Shown here: positions 28,330 through 36,187 of the stretch, one piece after another
How positions within the stretch are numbered: the stretch's first letter is position 1
How the letters are laid out: each line of letters begins with the position of its first letter
NCBI GenBank assembly: GCA_017302295.1
Contig: JAFLDS010000002.1
Location: 1 to 64,000 of the forward strand
Direction of reading: 5' to 3'
Source of the DNA: Thauera sp.
GTDB taxonomy: Bacteria; Pseudomonadota; Gammaproteobacteria; Burkholderiales; Rhodocyclaceae
Length of the DNA: 64,000 nucleotides
Notes under the pieces: generated by a model
Seen by the model: the letters and a program-made list of their open reading frames with translations, nothing else
Databases searched by the model: none
Told to the model about the DNA's origin: nothing
Translations under genes and position numbers: made by a program

Positions 28330-29142
28330 ATGAACGCCCCCATGGCCCATGCCATTCCCGACGTCCAGAGCAGCGCAGACAGTCGCCAGATCGCGATCAA
28401 CAAGGTCGGCATCAAGTCGATCCGCCATCCGGTGAAGGTCGTCGACAAGAGCGGTGGAGTGCAGCACACCGTCGCGAATTTCAACATGTACGTCGGCCTG
28501 CCCCACAACTTCAAGGGCACCCACATGTCCCGCTTCATCGAGATCCTCAGCGCCAACGAGCGCGAGATTTCGGTGGAATCCTTCGAGCCGATGTTGCGTG
28601 AGATGGTCAAGCGTCTCGAGGCGGAGACCGGACACATCGAGATGACCTTCCCGTACTTCATCAACAAGGCGGCGCCGGTATCCGGCGTGAAGAGCCTGAT
28701 GGACTACGAAGTCACTTTCATGGGCGAAATCCGCGACGGCGGGGAGTACATCTTCACCATGAAGGTCCTGGTCCCGGTGACCAGCCTCTGCCCGTGTTCG
28801 AAGAAGATTTCCGCCTACGGCGCGCACAACCAGCGTTCGCACGTCACCGTCACCGCGGTCCTGAACGATCATCTGTGGATCGAAGACGCGGTGCAACTGG
28901 TCGAAAGCCAGGCGTCGTGCGAGGTTTATGGCCTGCTCAAGCGCCCGGACGAGAAGTACGTCACCGAGCGCGCCTACGACAACCCCAAGTTCGTCGAGGA
29001 CATGGTGCGCGACGTGGCGGGTCTGCTGAACGCCGAACCGCGGATCGACGCCTACGTCGTCGAGTCGGAGAATTTCGAATCGATCCACAACCATTCGGCC
29101 TATGCCCTGATCGAACGCGACAAGCGCAAAGACGCCCGATAG
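28330..29142 (+). CDS. folE2: GTP cyclohydrolase FolE2 (type IB)
   Basis: 270 residues of the COG1469 family, which replaces the zinc enzyme FolE and opens GTP to dihydroneopterin triphosphate for folate and queuosine. The catalytic Cys lies in [19 protein letters not shown], and the [21 protein letters not shown] block and the C-terminal ESFESIHNH-type segment are conserved (here [17 protein letters not shown]). FolE2 works with several metals and is often under Zur control, but I find no Zur-like palindrome upstream. It is probably co-transcribed with dxs and ends at a strong terminator. Queuosine links it loosely to queG. Confidence 0.95.
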   Translation: MNAPMAHAIPDVQSSADSRQIAINKVGIKSIRHPVKVVDKSGGVQHTVANFNMYVGLPHNFKGTHMSRFIEILSANEREISVESFEPMLREMVKRLEAETGHIEMTFPYFINKAAPVSGVKSLMDYEVTFMGEIRDGGEYIFTMKVLVPVTSLCPCSKKISAYGAHNQRSHVTVTAVLNDHLWIEDAVQLVESQASCEVYGLLKRPDEKYVTERAYDNPKFVEDMVRDVAGLLNAEPRIDAYVVESENFESIHNHSAYALIERDKRKDAR

Positions 29143-29163
29143 CCCGCTTTCAATCGACTGCAG

Positions 29164-29200
29164 ACGGCAGCACGCGCTCCCCGGCGCCTGCTGCCGTTTT
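29164..29200 (+). terminator. rho-independent terminator after folE2
   Basis: ACGGCAGCA (29164-29172) pairs with TGCTGCCGT (29189-29197), with an inner GCGC/GCGC stem, followed by TTTTCTT. It closes the xseB-ispA-dxs-folE2 unit. Confidence 0.85.
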
Positions 29201-29245
29201 CTTATCAGCGAGACCCCGCGATGCGCGCAGCATGGACAGAGGGGT

Positions 29246-29274
29246 TTGCATCATCAGACGTCGGGCGTTATATT
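29246..29274 (+). promoter_or_regulatory. promoter for the AhpD-like gene
   Basis: TTGCAT (29246-29251), 17-nt spacer, TATATT (29269-29274), about 30 nt before the start codon at 29304. A good sigma-70 match. Confidence 0.65.
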
Positions 29275-29303
29275 AGCTCTTACTTAAATATGGAGCCCTT
29301 GAG

Positions 29304-29654
29304 ATGTCCAAGTCCTTTGTCCAGATCACCACCGTCGTTTCCCGCGCTCTCGGTACGCTGCGCAAGGAGATCCCCGACACCATGCAGGGCTTCGGCGCGA
29401 TGGCCAAGGGCGCGCTGCAGGACGGCGCGATGACCGAGCTGCAGAAGGAGTTGATCGCGCTCGCGATCGCCGTCACCCAACGCTGCGACGCCTGCGTCGG
29501 CTTTCACGTGAAAGCCCTGATCCGCCTCGGCGTCACCCGCGAACAACTGATGGAGACGCTGGGCGTGTGTACCTACATGGGCGGCGGCCCTGCCCTCATG
29601 TACGCTGCCGAGGCCGTCCGCGCCTACGAAGAAATGGCACCGAAAAGCGAATAA
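29304..29654 (+). CDS. carboxymuconolactone decarboxylase / AhpD-like protein
   Basis: 116 residues of the CMD/AhpD fold. The redox motif is QRCDACVGFHVKALIRLG, a CxxC with the following His as in AhpD-type peroxidase partners. MQGFGAMAKGALQDGAMTELQKEL is the usual helical lead-in. Family members either reduce AhpC or act as decarboxylases; with the CxxC-His arrangement a redox role is more likely. It is a single gene with its own promoter, lying between the folE2 terminator and tRNA-Ser. Confidence 0.88.
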   Translation: MSKSFVQITTVVSRALGTLRKEIPDTMQGFGAMAKGALQDGAMTELQKELIALAIAVTQRCDACVGFHVKALIRLGVTREQLMETLGVCTYMGGGPALMYAAEAVRAYEEMAPKSE

Positions 29655-29658
29655 ACCG

Positions 29659-29686
29659 TTCACTTTTTTGAAGATTCCCCTATAAT
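29659..29686 (+). promoter_or_regulatory. promoter for tRNA-Ser
   Basis: TTCACT (29659-29664), 16-nt spacer, perfect TATAAT (29681-29686), 14 nt upstream of the tRNA 5' end. Confidence 0.65.
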
Positions 29687-29700
29687 GCCGACCTTCGAGC

Positions 29701-29791
<91 letters not shown>

Positions 29792-29801
29792 TTACATATG
29801 A

Positions 29802-29829
29802 AAAAGCCCTGATTATTCAGGGCTTTTTC
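29802..29829. terminator. bidirectional terminator after tRNA-Ser and pqiC
   Basis: AAAAAGCCCTGA (29802-29813) and TCAGGGCTTTTT (29818-29829) form a 12-bp stem with a TTAT loop. It ends the tRNA transcript on the plus strand and the pqi operon on the minus strand. Confidence 0.88.
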
Positions 29830-29890
29830 TATTAGCGGAACCGTGTTTCACGCCTGTTTCCGCAAAGACGTTCGCGAACCAGCGCGCTGC

Positions 29891-30529
29891 TCAAGGTCGG
29901 TGGGCGTCGCCCGCAGGCAGTCCGGGAAGTGGCAGGCGTGCGGCAATCTCGCGCGCAAGCACGTCCACAACCCGCGCGTGGGCCCGCGCGACCCCTGCGT
30001 GATCCGCCGCCTCGATCCTCTCGTTCGCCAGCACCCGTCCCCCAGCCAACTCACGCCCGTTGTGCCGCAGGCTCCATACGGCTTCCAGACTCACCACCTC
30101 GAAGCCGCGGGTGTCGAGGCGCTGGATGTCGATCGGCACGCTGAGCTCGGGGTCGGCATAGACGTTCTGCGGCCACGCGACGACGCGCTGCAGCCCTTGC
30201 AGGTGTGCAATCTCGGCGGCAACGCGACGCCCTATTTCCAGTTTAAGGGGCGCGGACCAGCGATGCTCGGACGAGACCTCGAGGCGTACCTCATCGACGA
30301 TGCGCACCATCTGCTGGCGATCCACCTCCGCCGGAAGACTGACCGGTCCGACGACGATGCTCGGGCCGGCCTCGGCAGCGACGGCACGGGAAACGGCCGC
30401 GGCTGCACTGCCAAGGCTGTAATACTGCACTGGTGGTGAATGGCTGCACGCAGACAACAAGAGGCCGGCCGCCGCGACAGCGAACATCGAGCGCAAGCGG
30501 CAGCAATGGATGGACAGATCGGATTTCAT
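29891..30529 (-). CDS. pqiC: PqiC-type outer membrane lipoprotein
   Basis: 212 residues with a lipoprotein signal: hydrophobic AVAAAGLLLSAC with the lipid-bearing Cys at residue 28. The mature part matches the ABC_trans_aux/PqiC family: VQYYSLGS at the start, IVVGPVSLPAEVDRQQMVR, and WPQNVYADPELSVPIDIQRLD. In E. coli PqiC (YmbA) sits in the outer membrane and receives the PqiB tunnel that moves lipids between membranes. It overlaps pqiB by 4 nt and is last in the pqi operon. Confidence 0.92.
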   Translation of the reverse strand: MKSDLSIHCCRLRSMFAVAAAGLLLSACSHSPPVQYYSLGSAAAAVSRAVAAEAGPSIVVGPVSLPAEVDRQQMVRIVDEVRLEVSSEHRWSAPLKLEIGRRVAAEIAHLQGLQRVVAWPQNVYADPELSVPIDIQRLDTRGFEVVSLEAVWSLRHNGRELAGGRVLANERIEAADHAGVARAHARVVDVLAREIAARLPLPGLPAGDAHRP

Positions 30530-32190
30530 GGTTGCTCTTCCGGCTTTCCGCGCAGGACGGCTTCGGGATTGCGCTCGAGCGCATCGGTGAGTTCGCGCAA
30601 GGCCTGCGCCGCCCGGGTCAGCTCCTGGAGGGTGAGCCGCAGGTCCTGCTGGAGCGGCGCCTCGCTCGCCAGCAGCTTGCGACCGTTGGCCATCGCGCCT
30701 TGCGCCTCCTCCAGTGTGGCGCGCGCCGCAACGAGCGTGTCGCGGCCCTCGCCTGCGATCAATGCATCGACACGCTTGGCCAGCGCCTCGGTCTGCGCCA
30801 GGGTGCTCGACAGGCGGGCCATCGTCTGACGCAGGTCGTTGCCGATCTGCTCGATCGGCAGCTTGTCGAGCTTGCCCATGACGCGCGCCAGCGTGGCCTG
30901 CAACTCTTCGAGGCTGCCCTTGGTGGTCGGCAGCTGCGGCGGCGTTTGCGTCCAGTCGGCTGCCGCGCGCGGCGCATCGGGGAAGAAATCGAGCGCGACG
31001 TAGAGTTGCCCAGTGACCAGGTTGCCGCTGCGCAACTGAGCACGCAATCCATTGGTGATCATGCGATCGAGCACAGGCCGTGATGACGGGGCCGGGGCCT
31101 GCCGTGGCGGGCTGCTGCGCACGTGCAGCAGCCGCGGATAGAGGTCGACTTCGACCAGCAGCCCCAGATCGGCCGACTTCGAATCGAAATCGACGTTGAT
31201 CGCCTTCACCTCGCCCACCGTGATGCCACGCAAGGTGACCGGCGCACCGACCGACAGCCCGCGAACCGACTCGGCAAAGCGCAGCACATAGGTCTCGACG
31301 ACCTGCTGCGGCTGCCGCATCGCTTCGTCCTGGGTGCGGAAAAGACGGAACACATGCCCGGCCGGGGCTGGTTCGGCGTCCCCGGCGTTGCCGTCCTCCG
31401 GCGTCAGGAAGGCCAGGCCACCCGACATGACCGCGGTCAGCGACTCGGCGGTGACCTGCAAGCCATCGGCGCTCAGCTTCAGGTCCACGCCGCTGATGTC
31501 CCAGAAGCGCGTCGCTGGGCTCACGAAGCGATCGTAGGGCGCCTTGACGAAGATCTGGATGTCGAGCCGCCGGCCGCTTTCGTCCAGCCGGAAACCCGTC
31601 ACCTGCCCCGCCTCGACACGTCGGAAATAGACCGGCGTTCCCACGCTGAGCGAGCCCAAGGTTGCGGCGTGCAGCACGAAGGCGCGCCCGGGGACGTCCA
31701 TGGTGACGACCGGCGGCTGCTCGAGCGCGACGAAATCGCGCCGCGGCTCGGACGACTGCCCCACATCCATGTCGATGTGCGCGCCGCTGAGCAGCGTGCC
31801 GAGCCCGGACACCGTGCCGCCGGAAACACGCGCGCTCACCACCCAGAAGCGCGTGTCCTGGACCAGCAGGCGAGCTGCGCTGCGCGGAAACTGCGCACTG
31901 GCGATCACGCTTGAGCCGTCCTCGGACAGTGCGATGGACGTGATGAGCCCGACGTCCACATCCTTGTACTTGATGCGCGTCTTGCCGGCCTCCAGGCCGG
32001 CGCCGGTCTTGAACTGCAGGGTGACGGAAGGCCCCTGCTCATAGAATGCGCGCCCGGCCAGGAAGAGCCCGATGAGCGCGGCGACCAGCGGAATGATCCA
32101 CACCAGCGGGATGCGGAGCCGGCGAGGCGCCTGGATCCTCGCCTCAGGCAAGCCGCCCCGGGCTGCAACGTCCGTGCTCGGTTCAACCAT
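30526..32190 (-). CDS. pqiB: intermembrane transport protein PqiB (three MCE domains)
   Basis: 554 residues from MVEPSTDVAARGG, whose ATG sits inside the end of the upstream PqiA gene (8-nt overlap). One transmembrane helix (about 30-50, WIIPLVAALIGLFLAG) is followed by three MCE domains, beginning FKTGAGLEAGKTRIKYKDVDVG, LGSLSVGTPVYFRRVEAGQV and FAESVRGLSVGAPVTLRGITVG. A long C-terminal coiled-coil needle (about 450-545) follows. It forms a periplasm-spanning tunnel for lipids. Length and domain order match E. coli PqiB (546 residues). Confidence 0.95.
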   Translation of the reverse strand: MVEPSTDVAARGGLPEARIQAPRRLRIPLVWIIPLVAALIGLFLAGRAFYEQGPSVTLQFKTGAGLEAGKTRIKYKDVDVGLITSIALSEDGSSVIASAQFPRSAARLLVQDTRFWVVSARVSGGTVSGLGTLLSGAHIDMDVGQSSEPRRDFVALEQPPVVTMDVPGRAFVLHAATLGSLSVGTPVYFRRVEAGQVTGFRLDESGRRLDIQIFVKAPYDRFVSPATRFWDISGVDLKLSADGLQVTAESLTAVMSGGLAFLTPEDGNAGDAEPAPAGHVFRLFRTQDEAMRQPQQVVETYVLRFAESVRGLSVGAPVTLRGITVGEVKAINVDFDSKSADLGLLVEVDLYPRLLHVRSSPPRQAPAPSSRPVLDRMITNGLRAQLRSGNLVTGQLYVALDFFPDAPRAAADWTQTPPQLPTTKGSLEELQATLARVMGKLDKLPIEQIGNDLRQTMARLSSTLAQTEALAKRVDALIAGEGRDTLVAARATLEEAQGAMANGRKLLASEAPLQQDLRLTLQELTRAAQALRELTDALERNPEAVLRGKPEEQP

Positions 32191-32836
32191 GCTCGCCCTC
32201 CTCACCTTCTGCAACACGCGCCGAGGCGGCATCCCAGATGAGCCGTGGATCGAAACTCATCGCCGCAAGCATGGTCAGGACGACGACACCGCCGAATGCA
32301 AGCGCAGCCGGACCGGCCTGCACCGTGGCGAGCCCCTGGAACCGCACCAGCGCGGCAAGGATGACTATCACGTAGATATCGAGCATGGACCACCGACCGA
32401 CGAATTCGACCAACCTGTAAAGACGGGCACGCTGCAGCATGCGATGGGACGAGCGCCGCTGCACGGACAACAGCAGGTGCAGCAGCGCGATGACCTTGAG
32501 CAGGGGCACCATTACGCTGGCGAAAAACACGACCGCAGCCAGCGGCCACGAGCCTGATCGCCACAGGAACAGCACCCCGCTCAGGATCGTATCCTGCTGG
32601 CTGCCGAGGAATGAAGAGGTCTCCATGATCGGCAGCAGGTTGGCCGGCAGGTAGAGCAGCATGGAGGCCAGCGTCAGCGCCCAGGTCGTCGACACGCTTC
32701 GAGGTCTGCGCGAGTGGAGTGGGACATTGCAGCGCGGGCAACGCACCGCGCCACCGCCGATCGGCTGACGGGCGAGCTGGCCGCAGACATGACAGCTCAG
32801 CAGTCCAAGCGATAGCGCGGTGACCGCCGGCCTCAT
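32183..32836 (-). CDS. pqiA: PqiA-family membrane protein, C-terminal half equivalent
   Basis: 217 residues from MRPAVTALSLGLLSC; the ATG overlaps the previous gene's stop by 4 nt (ATGA). It begins with a zinc ribbon (CHVCGQLARQ and CPRCNVPL), then four hydrophobic helices with VSTTWALTLASMLLYLPANLLPIM and WSMLDIYVIVILAALV, the PqiA (DUF330-type) pattern. It corresponds to one half of E. coli PqiA, which is a fusion of two such units. It is thought to feed lipids to the PqiB tunnel in the inner membrane. Confidence 0.9.
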   Translation of the reverse strand: MRPAVTALSLGLLSCHVCGQLARQPIGGGAVRCPRCNVPLHSRRPRSVSTTWALTLASMLLYLPANLLPIMETSSFLGSQQDTILSGVLFLWRSGSWPLAAVVFFASVMVPLLKVIALLHLLLSVQRRSSHRMLQRARLYRLVEFVGRWSMLDIYVIVILAALVRFQGLATVQAGPAALAFGGVVVLTMLAAMSFDPRLIWDAASARVAEGEEGEHG

Positions 32837-33540
32837 GCTCGCGCCCCTGTGCCCCGGGCCTCCCACAGCAGGGCGGGATTGAAGCTCTGCGCTGCGGCCG
32901 CGAGCACGATGATCAACGCCGCGATCGCCCAGAAGGCGACTCCAAGGATGACGCTCGAGAGGTGCGAGAGCTTCACCAGCGACACCAGCATGCCGAGCAG
33001 CAGGACTTCGATCATGCCCCAGGGGCGCAATGAGCGGACGAGGCGGAACAACAGCGGAAAGGCACGACCACGCCGCCCCAACCGCACCTGTATCAGCAAC
33101 GCCATGAGCATCGTCAGCTCAAGCACCGGGAAGAGGATCACGGTCGCAAACACAAGGCCGGCCACCGCCTGCATGCCGTCGCCCCACAGCGCCTGCACGG
33201 CACCGAACAGCGTCACCTCGACGCGTATGCCCTGCATCTCGATGCCCACCAGCGGGTTGAAATTCGCCAGCACATAGAGCAGCGCGGCGGCGGCGGCCAG
33301 GGCCAGCGTTCGCTCAAGGCTATCGACCGGATTGCGCAGCAGCAGCGCCTCGCACCGTACGCAGCGGGCCGACTGGTGGAGGTCGAGTTCTGGCGCAGTC
33401 TGCAGCAGGTCACATTCGTGGCAGGCAATCAGGCGGCCACCCCAACTGGGGCCGTGCGGATCATCGCTGCGAGCCTCGCGGCCAGCCTCCTGCTCATCCG
33501 CTGCCCATGCCTTGCCACCATTCGCATTCGCCATCGCCAC
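32833..33540 (-). CDS. pqiA: PqiA-family membrane protein, N-terminal half equivalent
   Basis: 235 residues. A polar N-terminal ~33 residues precedes a zinc ribbon (IACHECDLLQ and ARCVRCEALLL), then four hydrophobic helices including ALAAAAALLYVLANFNPLVGI and SLRPWGMIEVLLLGMLVSLVKL. It is the first gene of the pqi operon and pairs with the next gene, so PqiA is encoded as two proteins here. MANANGG, two codons in, is an alternative start. The 118 nt upstream contains a TAGAAT -10-like box on the minus strand without a clear -35. Confidence 0.9.
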   Translation of the reverse strand: MAMANANGGKAWAADEQEAGREARSDDPHGPSWGGRLIACHECDLLQTAPELDLHQSARCVRCEALLLRNPVDSLERTLALAAAAALLYVLANFNPLVGIEMQGIRVEVTLFGAVQALWGDGMQAVAGLVFATVILFPVLELTMLMALLIQVRLGRRGRAFPLLFRLVRSLRPWGMIEVLLLGMLVSLVKLSHLSSVILGVAFWAIAALIIVLAAAAQSFNPALLWEARGTGARA

Positions 33541-33658
33541 GCGACCTCTCTATCGTCAGACCAGCGGCCCGGTGCCGCGACCGCGCGCATTGATGCGCTT
33601 GTCTCGCGATCGAATCAGCGATGGACCGACTGCGCCCGTATTCTACGCAGCGGTGTCG

Positions 33659-34885
33659 TCAGCGCACGAGGAAAGGCAGATTCGCCGTCGCCGCTTTGCC
33701 ATTGCCGTCGCGCAAGGTGATGAAGAGGCGGTAGGCGCCCCGCTGCTCGGGCGCGATGAAGCGCACCGTTGCCGCATCGGCGTGCAGCATGCGCACGGCC
33801 ATGCGGGCGGGCGGCGGCTCATGGTCTGAGTCGGGACGGCGGCCAACGCTTTCGGCAAGCACCTTCCACTCGGTGCGCAATGCGGAGCCGTCGAACGAAA
33901 CCGCATCGACCCCCGCTGATATCTCCGCACCCGGCGCAAACTCGTCGGCGGCGATGCCGATCCCGCGAACTCGCGGGGCGGGCTGGGTGACGGGCTTGCC
34001 CCAGGCAGCGCTGAGCGCATCCGTCATGGCGGTGAGGCTGCCGTCGCCGAGCAGCAGCCCATGCCAGGTTTCGGTCTGCTCCTGCTTCGCGCCCCAGAGG
34101 AAGGGGAACACGCCGGCCACGTCGGGCTGCGCGGCGAGAAAAGCCAGCGCATCGCGGAAATAGGCGGCCTTCTCGCTGCTGGTCGGCTCCACCGGCGCCC
34201 CCCAGGGCTTGCGCCCGGCCTGCCATTGACCGATGGGGCCGAACTCAGCGATGACCACCGGCTTGCTCACGCCGGCCGCCCTGAGCCGCGGAAGGATCTC
34301 AAACACGCCCCCGGCATAGACGTTGATACCGAGCAGATCGACGTTGGCGCAGCACTGCGCAAGGCGGCGAAGGTTGTCGTCGCTGTTGTCGGAGACGACC
34401 ATCATGGTTGGATGCGCCGGATCGAGCGCCTTCACGACACCTGCCAGCCGGTCGACCTCGCGCCACGCCGGCATGGGGTCGGGCTGCGCCAGCTCGACCT
34501 CGTTCCCCACTCCCCACGCCAGCAGCGCCGGATGGCCGCGGTAACGCAGCACGAAATCGCGTATTCCCTGCTCCTGGGTGCGCACCGCCTGCGGGTCGTC
34601 GAGGCGGAAGCCCAGGCGCGAATGCCCCACCCATAGCCCCATCACCACCTTCAGGCCCAGCCGTCGTGCCTCGTCCAGCACCCAGGCGTGGCTCTCGCTG
34701 TAGACGCGAACGACCTTCGCACCGGCCGCCGCGAGCTGCTCCAAGGCGCGACGATCCCCTTCAAACGCTGCGCCCTGCCACTGCGGCGTCTTCACGGCGC
34801 TTTCCCCAGCCTCGGCGGCAATCGCGGACACCGCCAGCAGCGCGGCGGCCAGCACTCGCCGCCATGCAGGCGGCAAGCGGGGCAT
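33659..34885 (-). CDS. secreted glycoside hydrolase-like protein (GH2/GH5-type TIM barrel)
   Basis: 408 residues from MPRLPPAWRRVLAAALL, a start that gives a signal peptide cleaved after about AEAGE; the longer open frame overlaps the upstream GH5 gene. The barrel part resembles the catalytic domain of glycoside hydrolase family 2: GAKVVRVYSESHAWVLDEAR, LLAWGVGNEVEL with the acid/base Glu after Asn, LLGINVYAG, and VIAEFGPIG with the nucleophile Glu. A ~100-residue beta-rich domain follows. It is 20 nt downstream of the GH5 gene on the same strand, so the two are likely co-expressed. Substrate unknown, possibly a beta-glucan. Confidence 0.72.
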   Translation of the reverse strand: MPRLPPAWRRVLAAALLAVSAIAAEAGESAVKTPQWQGAAFEGDRRALEQLAAAGAKVVRVYSESHAWVLDEARRLGLKVVMGLWVGHSRLGFRLDDPQAVRTQEQGIRDFVLRYRGHPALLAWGVGNEVELAQPDPMPAWREVDRLAGVVKALDPAHPTMMVVSDNSDDNLRRLAQCCANVDLLGINVYAGGVFEILPRLRAAGVSKPVVIAEFGPIGQWQAGRKPWGAPVEPTSSEKAAYFRDALAFLAAQPDVAGVFPFLWGAKQEQTETWHGLLLGDGSLTAMTDALSAAWGKPVTQPAPRVRGIGIAADEFAPGAEISAGVDAVSFDGSALRTEWKVLAESVGRRPDSDHEPPPARMAVRMLHADAATVRFIAPEQRGAYRLFITLRDGNGKAATANLPFLVR

Positions 34886-34905
34886 GCCATCACCAGTGCG
34901 CGGCC

Positions 34906-36012
34906 TCACCCGAAATACGACGGCAGCCAGCCGCGCTCCACACCTTCGCGCAGGCACCAGGCCGGCGTGGTCTCCGTCTTGTAGCTCCAGAAGAACCAGC
35001 CGAGCTGATCCTCAAAGGCCGCGAGCTGCGCCGAGGCATAGCCGCGAAACGCCACCGTGCGCTGGAACTTGTCCAGCCCGTCGAGCGCGCTGTTGAACGG
35101 CCCCTCCGCCCATAGCGACACTTCCTGAAGGTCCATGCCCAGGCTCCACTCGCCGCACACGCTGGGCAAGCCGAGCTCGGCCTCGATCGCGTCTCCCTCG
35201 AGCCGCCATTCATCAATGGCCTTGCGCATGTGGCCGTAGATGTCCATGTCGATGTCCTCGCGGGCGAAGCACTGGTAACGATGCACGTCGAAGATCACGT
35301 TGGAGAACTCGGGCCCCTTCAGCAGGCACTGGTATTCGCGGAAGGAACGAAACCCGTCATGGATCATCAGCGCCACCCGCTCGGGCGGGCAATGGCGGCG
35401 GATTCGCGCATAGGCATCGAGGTAGTAGGCCTTCAGGTAATCGGTCGGCACGTCCCAGCGCGGTTCGTTCAGCGCCTCGATCGCGTAAAGCGCCGGATGA
35501 TGGCGATAACGCTCGGCGATGCGCTCGAGCACATCGAGCGAGTGCGCCCGATATTCGGGCCGGGTGTGCCACTCGCACACGTCCTTGATGCCGCCATTGT
35601 CGAAACCATTCTGGCAGCCCGGGGCCGCGTGCAGATCGAGCACGACGCGCAGGCCGAACTCGTGCGCCCACTCCATTGCGCGGTCGATCACCTCGATCCC
35701 GCCGGTCACGAAGGGGTGGGGGTTCGCGCCATACGCGCGGTGATAGGGATAATCCGCGCCGAATACCCAGTGGCCGAAGGGGATGCGGACGGCGTTCAGG
35801 CCGCGCTCCGCGATCCAGCGAAAGTCGTCACGGGTGATGAAGCTGTCCCAGTGCGCGCGCAGGCGCTCCGCTGCGGCGTCGCCCATCTCCGCACACCAGG
35901 TCGTCTCGTCGGTCGCGCTCAGCCCCTCGAACAGGCTGGGCACCATCCATTTCTCGAGCACCAGCCAAGCGCCCAGATTGACCCCACGCAGACTCGTTTT
36001 TTTCTGCTTCAT
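34906..36012 (-). CDS. glycoside hydrolase family 5, exo-beta-1,3-glucanase-like
   Basis: 368 residues, no signal peptide. It begins RGVNLGAWLVLEKWM, like yeast-type exo-1,3-beta-glucanases. GH5 signatures are LNAVRIPFGHWVF, VVLDLHAAPGCQNGFDNGG, YAIEALNEPRW with the acid/base Glu, FDVHRYQCF, and SVCGEWSLG with the nucleophile Glu. The missing export signal suggests action on cytoplasmic or imported glucosides, or export by another route. It is divergent from the GH13 gene, with 175 nt between them. Glycoside hydrolases are unusual in this otherwise housekeeping region. Confidence 0.85.
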   Translation of the reverse strand: MKQKKTSLRGVNLGAWLVLEKWMVPSLFEGLSATDETTWCAEMGDAAAERLRAHWDSFITRDDFRWIAERGLNAVRIPFGHWVFGADYPYHRAYGANPHPFVTGGIEVIDRAMEWAHEFGLRVVLDLHAAPGCQNGFDNGGIKDVCEWHTRPEYRAHSLDVLERIAERYRHHPALYAIEALNEPRWDVPTDYLKAYYLDAYARIRRHCPPERVALMIHDGFRSFREYQCLLKGPEFSNVIFDVHRYQCFAREDIDMDIYGHMRKAIDEWRLEGDAIEAELGLPSVCGEWSLGMDLQEVSLWAEGPFNSALDGLDKFQRTVAFRGYASAQLAAFEDQLGWFFWSYKTETTPAWCLREGVERGWLPSYFG

Positions 36013-36187
36013 GTCCCGTCCTCCCCGCTGGTCGCGTTCGCCCGCTCACGCCGAAAGCGCACTCGCTCCCGCCGCAGCGAACCTGGTGAAGATTATGCCC
36101 CGACGATCTGCAGCGCTTGCCCGGCATCCGTCACGAAACACTAGAATCGTGCGCAGGACCAGCCGGGCAATCCCCAAGGAGACAGCG

